DNA of 64,000 nt. Origin: Thermohalobaculum sp039030715. GTDB lineage: Bacteria; Pseudomonadota; Alphaproteobacteria; Rhodobacterales; Rhodobacteraceae. The position numbers and the translations under genes were made by a program. Numbering within the stretch: the stretch's first letter is position 1; the number at the start of each line of letters is the position of its first letter. This document shows positions 43,871 through 51,084 of this stretch, one piece after another. Below the pieces are notes generated by a model. It saw nothing but the letters and a program-made list of their open reading frames with translations. It was not told where the DNA came from and made no database searches. Location: contig JBCCDU010000001.1 of the NCBI GenBank assembly GCA_039030715.1, positions 1 through 64,000 on the forward strand. Direction: 5' to 3'.

Positions 43871-45292
43871 ATGAGGAAAATACTATCGGGCGGACTTGTC
43901 GGCCTGCTGATGGCCGGATGCGCGGTGGCGCAGGAGAATGGCAGCGATACCGGCGGTGCAACCGGAACAGCCACCAAGGAGTACGATTCCGGCGCGATCT
44001 ATCAGGGTGAATTCCGCGACGGGAAGCAGCACGGCCAGGGTACCTACACCGCGCCCGACGGGTATGAATATACCGGCAACTGGGTCGATGGCGTCATCCA
44101 GGGACAAGGCAAGGCCAAATTCCCCAATGGCTCGGTCTACGAGGGCGAGTTCAAGGAGGGCGTGCCCCACGGCACCGGCAAGATCGACTATGCCAATGGC
44201 GGCTCATACGAGGGCGAGTGGGTTGACGGCGTGATCGAAGGCACGGGCGTCGCCGTCTACGCCAATGGCATGCGCTATGAGGGTGAGTTCAAGAACTCGG
44301 CCCATCACGGCACCGGAAAGATGATCCGCGAAAACGGCTATGTGTACGAGGGTGACTGGAAAGAAGGCGCCCAGCACGGTCAGGGCAAGGTCACCTATCC
44401 CGATGGTGCGGTCTACGAGGGCGGCTTCATCGACGGCCTGCGCCAGGGCAAGGGCGCGATCACCCTGCCCGATGGCTTCGCCTATACTGGCGACTGGAAG
44501 GCCGGTCAGATCACCGGCGAGGGTGCTGCCGTCTATGCCAACGGGGACAAGTACGAAGGCAACTTCGTAGATGGCAATCGCGAGGGCGAAGGCAAAGCGA
44601 CCTATGCAAATGGCGACATCTACGAAGGCAGCTTCGCCGCGGGCGAGCGCGACGGCACCGGTAAATTCACCGGGGCCGACGGCTACATCTACGAAGGCAA
44701 CTGGGTTGCCGGTCGGATCGAGGGCGCGGGGGTGGCACGCTATCCCAACGGATCGACCTATGAGGGCAGTTTTGCCAATGGCACGCCCAATGGCGAAGGC
44801 AAGATCACCTATGCCGATGGCGGCACTTACGAGGGCACATGGCAGGATGGCGTGATCTCGGGCGAAGGGGTCGCGAAATATCCCAACGGCTCCGTCTATG
44901 AGGGCGAGTTCGCCGATGCGAAACACCATGGGCAGGGCACGATGACCTATGCCGACGGCCATATCTATGCCGGGACGTGGGAGAACGGCTTGCAGACCGG
45001 CCAGGGCAAGCTGACCTATCCCGATGGCGCGGTCTATGAGGGCGGTTTCGACGGCGGCAAACGCCAGGGCGAAGGCGAGTTGGTCCTGGCCGACGGCTTC
45101 ACCTATACGGGCGGCTGGAAGGCTGGCGAGATCCATGGAGAGGGCACGGCGAAGTACCCCAATGGCGACGTCTACAAGGGCAACTTCGAAAACGGGCGCC
45201 AGCATGGGTTCGGGGTCATGACCTACGCCTCTGGCACAGTGTTCGAAGGTGAATGGTTCGAGGGTCGCCGGGGAAAGCCAAAATCGGAGTGA
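43871..45292 (+). CDS. Exported MORN-repeat protein (18.5 repeats)
   Basis: 473 residues. ATG 43871 has GGAG upstream and opens a signal sequence, MRKILSGGLVGLLMAGCAVA, that could be cut by signal peptidase I (AVA-QE) or carry a lipobox (MAGC). From residue 42 to the end the protein is a run of 23-residue MORN repeats of the type YEGxFxxGxxxGxGxxxYxNG: eighteen complete and one cut short. Repeats 1-9 (42-248) match repeats 10-18 (249-455) position by position, so the gene arose by duplicating a nine-repeat block, and within each half the fourth aromatic position alternates Phe/Trp. MORN repeats form elongated beta hairpin arrays that bind lipids or proteins; the partner here is unknown. It stands alone, with a terminator right after it. 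Confidence 0.92.
   Translation: MRKILSGGLVGLLMAGCAVAQENGSDTGGATGTATKEYDSGAIYQGEFRDGKQHGQGTYTAPDGYEYTGNWVDGVIQGQGKAKFPNGSVYEGEFKEGVPHGTGKIDYANGGSYEGEWVDGVIEGTGVAVYANGMRYEGEFKNSAHHGTGKMIRENGYVYEGDWKEGAQHGQGKVTYPDGAVYEGGFIDGLRQGKGAITLPDGFAYTGDWKAGQITGEGAAVYANGDKYEGNFVDGNREGEGKATYANGDIYEGSFAAGERDGTGKFTGADGYIYEGNWVAGRIEGAGVARYPNGSTYEGSFANGTPNGEGKITYADGGTYEGTWQDGVISGEGVAKYPNGSVYEGEFADAKHHGQGTMTYADGHIYAGTWENGLQTGQGKLTYPDGAVYEGGFDGGKRQGEGELVLADGFTYTGGWKAGEIHGEGTAKYPNGDVYKGNFENGRQHGFGVMTYASGTVFEGEWFEGRRGKPKSE
43994..45235 (+). repeat. Two 621-base halves of nine MORN units (69-base period)
   Basis: Eighteen 69-base units: the first half is 43994-44614, the second 44615-45235, with a partial nineteenth after. 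The period is exact, with no indels. The halves are related most clearly at protein level (units 7 and 16, 8 and 17, 4 and 13 are closest); DNA identity looks moderate, so the duplication is not recent. Confidence 0.85.
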
Positions 45293-45313
45293 TCTCAGCC
45301 ACAATCAAAAATT

Positions 45314-45354
45314 GAAAACGCCCTGATCCGGCATCTCCGGACCAGGGCGTTTCT
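45314..45354. terminator. Bidirectional intrinsic terminator
   Basis: AACGCCCTG pairs with CAGGGCGTT, with inner TCCGG pairing with CCGGA, between the MORN gene and the convergent reductase gene. A-rich sequence precedes it and TTTC follows it, so it can work on both strands. Confidence 0.85.
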
Positions 45355-45372
45355 GTGTTCAGTCTGCCCCTC

Positions 45373-46422
45373 TCAGCCGGGAACGATGGTCTGGTCCAGC
45401 TTGTGATCCACGATCTCCACTGTCCGGTCGATGCCGGGATGGGGCATGCCCAGACGGTGCGAGATCAGCTTTACCAGCAGATCAACCCGCTCGATAAACG
45501 GCGCACCTGCGGACACGGCGCGGGCGGCGGAGGACGGTTTCAAAAGGCTTTCCGCAGCTTTGGCGTATTTCTCGAACGGCACCTGATCGGCGGGGTCGGC
45601 CCCCAGTTTCTGGGCCACCGCATCGACATGGGCATAGATCCCGCGCGATGCGTCCAGGTCTCCATGCACCGCATCTCGGATCGCCTGGGGTTCGTGTTCC
45701 GTGATGCAGCGATAATTGCCGGTCAGCAGCATCGACCATTTGGCCAGCGGCACGAACAGCGAGTCGAAGACGCGCAGTTTCACCGGCACGTCCTTACCCT
45801 CCAGCGTCACGGCGGCGATATCCGCCTCCAGCTCGCGCAGCATCTTGTTGTGAGCGTCATCCTCGAATGCCGCCGCCTTAAAGTTCGTCGGCAGACCCAC
45901 ATGCAGCACGTTGGCCGCCTCCTCCGGCGGGCGGAACGCCTGCGGATCGGGCGAGCAGAGGGTGACGAGACCCGGCTTGAACCGCTCCCACACTTGGGCG
46001 TTGGTATAGGCTTCTTCCAGATCCGCGTCGGCCAGCGAAGGAATGCGTTTCAGATAGGGCAAAGGCGGCATGTTCATGATCGAGAGGCAGGGCAGCCCGG
46101 CCTCGGCGATCTTGATCATCAGCACGCGGATCGTGTGATTGGCGTATTGCGGTTCCTGCATCGCCAGCCCGACCATGTCATAGCGGCTGACATCCACATC
46201 CTCCGGCGGGCAGGCATCGACGGTGCCGGGCAGATCGCGCGAGAAGATCGCGCGGTGAACGGCCTCGTCGCGCAGCTTGATCCGCACCTCGGTTCCGTCG
46301 CGATTGATCAACTCGGCCGTCTTGGACCGGCAGACCAGCGTGACGTTGTGCCCGGCCATCAGCAGCTTGGTGGCCAAGAGCGAGCCATAGGATGCGCCGA
46401 GAATCAGTATGTTATAGGCCAT
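45373..46422 (-). CDS. Ketopantoate reductase (ApbA/PanE)-like protein
   Basis: 349-residue NAD(P)-dependent reductase-like protein. I start at MAYNILILGASYGSLLATKL (ATG 46422), where the Rossmann fold with its GxxxG turn begins; LVCRSKTAELINRDG is typical of the PanE N-terminus. The C-terminal helical domain is long and only loosely like PanE (DPADQVPFEKYAKAAESLL), so the substrate need not be ketopantoate. Divergent from the leu leader. Confidence 0.7.
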   Translation of the reverse strand: MAYNILILGASYGSLLATKLLMAGHNVTLVCRSKTAELINRDGTEVRIKLRDEAVHRAIFSRDLPGTVDACPPEDVDVSRYDMVGLAMQEPQYANHTIRVLMIKIAEAGLPCLSIMNMPPLPYLKRIPSLADADLEEAYTNAQVWERFKPGLVTLCSPDPQAFRPPEEAANVLHVGLPTNFKAAAFEDDAHNKMLRELEADIAAVTLEGKDVPVKLRVFDSLFVPLAKWSMLLTGNYRCITEHEPQAIRDAVHGDLDASRGIYAHVDAVAQKLGADPADQVPFEKYAKAAESLLKPSSAARAVSAGAPFIERVDLLVKLISHRLGMPHPGIDRTVEIVDHKLDQTIVPG

Positions 46423-46578
46423 GCTGCCCGTCTCCCTCTTCATTCCGCCCGATCGATTTCGGTGGTTCTTTACTGTCTGAAACACCGCTTGAGAAGAACA
46501 ATAATTGCGCGAGCGTTTCGGCGTCAGGTCGAGCAGATTTGGTATGGTTTCGGAAATCTTTTCGAGTATGCTGCGACC

Positions 46579-46638
46579 ATGGTTCTGATGTCGCGCATTC
46601 CTGCCCGCCTTGGGCTCCTCCTGCTTAGTCGCCCCTGA
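46579..46638 (+). CDS. Leucine leader peptide of leuA (LeuL-like)
   Basis: A 19-codon frame, MVLMSRIPARLGLLLLSRP, ends 93 bases before leuA. Six Leu residues, five of them in the stretch LGLLLL near the end, are what an attenuation leader for a leucine gene needs. The codons are CTT GGG CTC CTC CTG CTT. The stop codon lies inside the 5' arm of the following hairpin. No strong ribosome site is visible, a weakness. Leu-rich leaders before alphaproteobacterial leuA have been predicted by comparative genomics. Confidence 0.75.
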   Translation: MVLMSRIPARLGLLLLSRP

Positions 46639-46672
46639 GGGCGCCGGGATTTGCGGCGCGCGCGCTCAGGGG
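46632..46672 (+). promoter_or_regulatory. Candidate leucine attenuator hairpin
   Basis: CCCCTGAG (46632-46639) pairs with CTCAGGGG (46665-46672), enclosing GCGCCG (46641-46646) with CGGCGC (46654-46659). It overlaps the leader-peptide stop, as expected of an attenuator. The sequence after it (ATTGTGATC) is not a clear U-run, so termination efficiency is uncertain. Confidence 0.6.
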
Positions 46673-46731
46673 ATTGTGATCTTCGCGCCGCCTGAACCCA
46701 GACCGACATCCAAGTTCATGGAATCAGTGAC

Positions 46732-48294
46732 ATGACCGATCAGACATCCGCGCATGAGCGCGTGAAAATCTTCGACACCACCCTGCGCGACGGCGAGCAA
46801 TCACCCGGCGCCTCGATGACCCTGGACGAAAAGCTTCAGATCGCCACGCTTCTGGACGAGATGGGCGTGGACATCATCGAAGCCGGCTTCCCCATTGCCT
46901 CCGAAGGCGATTTCGAGGCGGTGACTGAAATCGCCAAGATCTGCAAAAGCTCGGTGATCGCAGGCCTGGCGCGCGCCTCGACCAAGGATATCGACCGTGC
47001 GTGGGAGGCGCTGCAACACGCGGCCAAGCCGCGGATCCACACCTTCATCGGCACTTCGCCGCTGCATCGCGAGCATCAGCTTTCCATGACCAAGGCCGAA
47101 GTGCTGGACAAGATCGCGGCGACGGTCGCCCATGCCCGCAGCCTCTGCGAGGATGTGCAATGGTCGCCGATGGACGCGACCCGGACCGAGAACGACTACC
47201 TCGTCGAAACCGTGAAAATGGCTATAGCCAACGGGGCGACGACGATCAATATCCCCGACACCGTGGGCTATACCGCACCGCGCGAAAGCGCCCAGATCAT
47301 CCAGATGCTGCGCGATGAAATCCCCGAAATCCACGACTGCACCATCGCCACCCATTGCCACAACGACCTGGGCATGGCGACGGCGAACAGCCTCGCCGCG
47401 GTCGAGGCCGGGGCGCGCCAGATCGAATGCACTATCAACGGTCTGGGCGAGCGTGCGGGCAACACGGCGCTGGAGGAGGTCGTGATGGCCCTGCGCGTCC
47501 GCCCTGACATCATGCCCTTCAAGACGGAAATCGACACCACCCGGATCATGCAGGCCAGCCGCATCGTTGCGGCCGTTTCGGGCTTTCCTGTGCAGTACAA
47601 CAAGGCCATCGTCGGCAAGAACGCGTTTGCGCACGAGTCCGGCATCCACCAGGACGGCATGCTGAAACATGCCGGCACCTTCGAGATCATGCGCCCGGAA
47701 GATGTGGGCCTGACCGGCACCTCGCTGCCGATGGGCAAGCACTCCGGGCGTCATGCCTTCAAGACCAAGCTCAGCGATCTGGGTATCGATCTGGGCGCCA
47801 ACGCACTGGAGGACGCCTTCGTGCGCTTCAAGGCGCTGGCTGATCGCAAGAAGGAAGTCTATGACGACGACATTGTCGCGCTGGTGGAGGAAAGCACGGC
47901 AACTGCCTCATCTGAGAGGATAAAGGTGAAATTTCTCCGCGTGATCTGCGGGACGGAGGCGCCGCAATCGGCGGATATCATCCTTGAGATCGACGGCACA
48001 GAACACTCCACCACCCAGCAGGGCGATGGACCGGTGGATGCCGCCTTCAATTGCGTGAAGGCGCTTGTGCCGCACGAGGCGGAACTGGATCTATATCAGG
48101 TCCATGCAGTGACCGAGGGAACCGACGCCCAGGCGACCGTTAGTGTCCGGCTGGCGGAGGGGGGGAAGATAGTCACAGCCCAAAGCTCGGACACCGATAC
48201 CGTGGTTGCAAGCTGCCGCGCCTATGTCCACGCGCTCAACAAGCTGCTGGTTCGGCGCGAAAAGTCAGCGCCGGCGGAGACGATTGCCGTCTGA
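46732..48294 (+). CDS. leuA: 2-isopropylmalate synthase
   Basis: First committed step of leucine synthesis: acetyl-CoA plus 2-ketoisovalerate gives 2-isopropylmalate. 520 residues. Barrel motifs: IFDTTLRDGEQSPGASM, the metal site THCHNDLGMATANSLAAVEAG, CTINGLGERAGNTALEEVVM, and FAHESGIHQDGMLK. The C-terminal allosteric domain (about 390-510) binds leucine for feedback control. Transcription is probably also controlled by the leader upstream. Confidence 0.97.
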   Translation: MTDQTSAHERVKIFDTTLRDGEQSPGASMTLDEKLQIATLLDEMGVDIIEAGFPIASEGDFEAVTEIAKICKSSVIAGLARASTKDIDRAWEALQHAAKPRIHTFIGTSPLHREHQLSMTKAEVLDKIAATVAHARSLCEDVQWSPMDATRTENDYLVETVKMAIANGATTINIPDTVGYTAPRESAQIIQMLRDEIPEIHDCTIATHCHNDLGMATANSLAAVEAGARQIECTINGLGERAGNTALEEVVMALRVRPDIMPFKTEIDTTRIMQASRIVAAVSGFPVQYNKAIVGKNAFAHESGIHQDGMLKHAGTFEIMRPEDVGLTGTSLPMGKHSGRHAFKTKLSDLGIDLGANALEDAFVRFKALADRKKEVYDDDIVALVEESTATASSERIKVKFLRVICGTEAPQSADIILEIDGTEHSTTQQGDGPVDAAFNCVKALVPHEAELDLYQVHAVTEGTDAQATVSVRLAEGGKIVTAQSSDTDTVVASCRAYVHALNKLLVRREKSAPAETIAV

Positions 48295-48315
48295 CCCTGG
48301 CCACGGCGCAACGCC

Positions 48316-48340
48316 AGGCGCCCCGCGAAATAGGGCGCCT
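48316..48340 (+). terminator. Hairpin after leuA
   Basis: AGGCGCCC (48316-48323) pairs with GGGCGCCT (48333-48340), 21 bases after the leuA stop. It is not followed by a U-run, so termination would be weak or factor-assisted. Confidence 0.45.
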
Positions 48341-48366
48341 AGCCTCAAACGCCCGATTTCGCAGTC

Positions 48367-48425
48367 ATGACGCAATGCGAGCGGATTCCGGACATTTTCT
48401 ACCGATACCGGGCATTTTGCGTCAT
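48367..48425. repeat. Long inverted repeat upstream of the mreB promoter
   Basis: ATGACGCAATGC (48367-48378) faces GCATTTTGCGTCAT (48412-48425): nine paired bases, a two-base bulge, then three more. Inside are two direct copies of CCGG-x-CATTTT. The repeat ends 40 bases before the -35 of mreB. Operator or mRNA structure cannot be told apart. Confidence 0.5.
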
Positions 48426-48464
48426 TTCCGACCCGCACCTGCGGAAAACGCACGGGGTTTCTCT

Positions 48465-48493
48465 TTGCGTGCCGGGCAGCGGCGTTCTATAAG
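48465..48493 (+). promoter_or_regulatory. Sigma-70-type promoter of the mre operon
   Basis: TTGCGT (48465-48470), a 17-base spacer and TATAAG (48488-48493), about 85 bases before the mreB start codon. One of the best promoter matches in the window. Confidence 0.6.
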
Positions 48494-48577
48494 CGGCTGA
48501 AAGGCGGGAAAACGCGCCAACGGCAGACAACAGGCGGCAAGCGACAGGCAATCGATCAGTTAGGGGCTTAGGCTTTG

Positions 48578-49615
48578 ATGGGCAGGATGTTCGGCTTTAT
48601 CTCGAATGATATGGCAATCGACCTCGGCACGGCGAACACGCTCGTCTATGTCAAGGGCAAGGGGATCGTGCTGAACGAGCCTTCCGTCGTCGCCTATCAG
48701 ACCATTAACGGCAAGAAAGAGGTCAAGGCGGTTGGCGAGGATGCCAAGCTGATGCTGGGCCGCACGCCGGGCAGCATCGAGGCGATCCGCCCGATGCGCG
48801 ACGGGGTGATCGCGGATTTCGATGTCGCGGAAGAGATGATCAAGTACTTCATCCGCAAGGTGAATCCGAAATCGCCGTTCTCGAAGCCCAAGGTAGTGGT
48901 CTGCGTCCCCTATGGCGCGACCGCGGTGGAGGAACGGGCGATCGAGCAATCCGTGATCTCGGCGGGTGCCAGTCGCGCCTATCTGATCCCGGAACCCATT
49001 GCGGCGGCCATCGGTGCGGGCTTGCCGATCACGGAACCCACTGGGTCGATGGTGGTCGATATCGGCGGCGGCACGACCGAGGTGGCAGTGCTCAGCCTTT
49101 CGGACATCGTCTACGCCCGGTCCGTGCGCGTCGGCGGCGACAAGATGGACGAGGCGATCATCAGCCATATGCGCCGCCAGCACAACATGCTGATCGGCGA
49201 GTCGACCGCCGAGAAGATCAAGAAGCAGATCGGCTGCGCCAAACTGCCCAGCGACGGCATTGGCGAGACGATGGTGATTCGGGGCCGCGATCTGCTGAAC
49301 GGCGTCCCGAAGGAGCAGGAGATCACCCAGGCCCAGATCTCCGAGGCCCTGACCGAGCCGGTTCAGCAGATTGTCGAGGCGGTGATGGTGGCGCTTGAGG
49401 CGACACCCCCCGATCTCGCCGCGGATATAGTGGATAACGGTGTGATGCTGGCGGGTGGCGGGGCTCTGCTCGGCGATCTGGATCTGGCACTGCGCGAACA
49501 GACGGGGCTGGCGATCTCGGTGGCGGAAGAGCCGCTGCACTGCGTCGCCCTGGGAACGGGCCGGGCGCTCGAACATCTCGACCGTCTTGGCCATGTGATG
49601 AAAATCGGCGTCTGA
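48578..49615 (+). CDS. mreB: Rod shape-determining protein MreB
   Basis: Bacterial actin that guides elongation-mode wall synthesis along the inner membrane. 345 residues. ATG 48578 (MGRMFGFISNDMAIDLGTAN) is preferred over the TTG just before it. Phosphate 1 is IDLGTANTLVYVKGKG, phosphate 2 is VVDIGGGTTEVAVLSL and the adenosine motif is LAGGGALLGDL. It is first of five rod-system genes. Confidence 0.97.
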   Translation: MGRMFGFISNDMAIDLGTANTLVYVKGKGIVLNEPSVVAYQTINGKKEVKAVGEDAKLMLGRTPGSIEAIRPMRDGVIADFDVAEEMIKYFIRKVNPKSPFSKPKVVVCVPYGATAVEERAIEQSVISAGASRAYLIPEPIAAAIGAGLPITEPTGSMVVDIGGGTTEVAVLSLSDIVYARSVRVGGDKMDEAIISHMRRQHNMLIGESTAEKIKKQIGCAKLPSDGIGETMVIRGRDLLNGVPKEQEITQAQISEALTEPVQQIVEAVMVALEATPPDLAADIVDNGVMLAGGGALLGDLDLALREQTGLAISVAEEPLHCVALGTGRALEHLDRLGHVMKIGV

Positions 49616-49626
49616 GGAGCCGTAAT

Positions 49627-50544
49627 ATGCGCCCTGCCTCCGATCAGAAGGACGGCGCCTTCACCCGCACGGTGAACCGGATTCTGCTGGGCTTCGTGGT
49701 CCTGGCCTGCCTGGTGCTGCTGATCCTATGGCGGATGGACAATCCGCGCGTGGAACGGCTGCGCATGGCGCTGGCTGACCGGGTGCTGCCCTCGATGACC
49801 TGGGTGGGCGAGCCGATCCACTTTGCGTCGGAACTGACCCGAGATTATCAGAACTTCTTTGCGGTCTACCGCCAGAACAGGGCGCTGAGGCGCGAGATCC
49901 AGCGCCTGCAGGCCTGGCGCGAAACCGCGCGGCAGTTGGAGGAGGAGAATGCCCAGCTCCGCGCGCTCAACAACGTCCAACTGGCGGCCCAGACCACGTT
50001 TGTCACCGGCGATGTGATCGCCGACAGCGGCGGACCCTTCCTGCAATCCGCACTGGTCAACGTAGGCGGGCGCGACGGGGTGCGCGATGGATCCGCCGCC
50101 GTCGATGGCAGCGGTCTGGTGGGCCGGGTCGTGGGCGTGGGCGATCGGGCAGCGCGGCTGTTGCTGCTGACGGATTTCTCCTCTCGCGTGCCTGTGGTCG
50201 TTCAACCTTCGGGCCGCCGCGCGATCCTGACCGGCGATGGAACCGAGACACCAAAGCTGCAATTCCTGGAAAGCGCCGAGCGGGTAAAACCCGGCGATCT
50301 GATCGAAACTTCGGGCGATGGCGATGTGTTCCCACCGAACCTGCCGGTCGGGCGCCTGGTTTCGGCGGGCGGGTCGAACTGGCGGGTGGTGCTGGCCGCG
50401 AATTATTCGCGGCTCGAATTCGTGCGATTGCTGCGCTACACGCCGGACACGCAGATCGATCGGCCGGGCGGGCTGATCCTGCCGGGGATCGAGCGGTCGG
50501 CCGTGGACGACCTTGCGCCCGATCCCGGTTTATTGGCCGAGTGA
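49627..50544 (+). CDS. mreC: Rod shape-determining protein MreC
   Basis: Periplasmic scaffold of the elongasome. 305 residues: an N-terminal membrane helix (ILLGFVVLACLVLLILW), a coiled coil (about 75-115, REIQRLQAWRETARQLEEEN), then the two-barrel MreC domain (VGGRDGVRDGSAAVDGSGLVG, LPVGRLVSAGGSNW). GAGGAG precedes the ATG, ten bases after mreB. Confidence 0.95.
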   Translation: MRPASDQKDGAFTRTVNRILLGFVVLACLVLLILWRMDNPRVERLRMALADRVLPSMTWVGEPIHFASELTRDYQNFFAVYRQNRALRREIQRLQAWRETARQLEEENAQLRALNNVQLAAQTTFVTGDVIADSGGPFLQSALVNVGGRDGVRDGSAAVDGSGLVGRVVGVGDRAARLLLLTDFSSRVPVVVQPSGRRAILTGDGTETPKLQFLESAERVKPGDLIETSGDGDVFPPNLPVGRLVSAGGSNWRVVLAANYSRLEFVRLLRYTPDTQIDRPGGLILPGIERSAVDDLAPDPGLLAE

Positions 50545-50550
50545 CGCGCG

Positions 50551-51084
50551 ATGGAACTTGACCGCGAAAACTTATTTCTGGTTCTGCGCATGGTGTTTCT
50601 GGCCCTGCTCGGCTTCCTCGCGATTTTTATCGAAGCGGCGCCGGTCAGTCTCTCGGCCACTGCCCTGCCCTCGCCAGACTTGTTGCTCTGCGTGATGGCC
50701 TATTGGGCACTGCGGCGCCCGCGCTCCACCCCTGTGCTGTTGGTCTTTGGGCTTGGCCTTTGCCGTGACCTGCTGACCGATGCGCCGTTGGGGGCCGGTA
50801 CGCTCTCGCTGGTGCTGATGGTCGAATTGCTGAAGGAGTATCGCTGGTGGATCTCCAGCAGACCCTTCATCGTCGAATGGCTTTGCGTGGCGGCGGCAGC
50901 GCTGGGCGGGTTGATGCTGCAATGGCTGCTGCTGACAATCACGCTGGGCCAACCGCCCTATCTGGGTCAGCTTGCCACGCTGGCGCTTCTGACCGTGATT
51001 GCCTATCCGGTGCTGGGTCTGATCTTCCTATGGGTCTTCCGCATCGGCTGGCGGCCCAGTGATCGCAAGGGGCAGACGATATGA
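50551..51084 (+). CDS. mreD: Rod shape-determining protein MreD
   Basis: Integral membrane protein of the elongasome, 177 residues with about five hydrophobic helices. PSPDLLLCVMAYWALRRP and GLCRDLLTDAPLGAGTLSLV are family-type sequences. It overlaps the mrdA start by ATGA and follows mreC by six bases. Confidence 0.92.
   Translation: MELDRENLFLVLRMVFLALLGFLAIFIEAAPVSLSATALPSPDLLLCVMAYWALRRPRSTPVLLVFGLGLCRDLLTDAPLGAGTLSLVLMVELLKEYRWWISSRPFIVEWLCVAAAALGGLMLQWLLLTITLGQPPYLGQLATLALLTVIAYPVLGLIFLWVFRIGWRPSDRKGQTI

Noticed and set aside
43994..45235. Regularly spaced repeats that might suggest a CRISPR array
   Set aside because: The 69-base period is in-frame coding repeats without constant repeat/variable spacer structure and no cas genes are near.
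44204..45304. Open frame opposite the MORN gene with its own apparent repeats
   Set aside because: Its periodicity is inherited from the 69-base MORN units; no ribosome site or family match.
48367..48492. 41-codon ATG frame between leuA and mreB
   Set aside because: No ribosome site and it lies across the inverted repeat and the mreB promoter.
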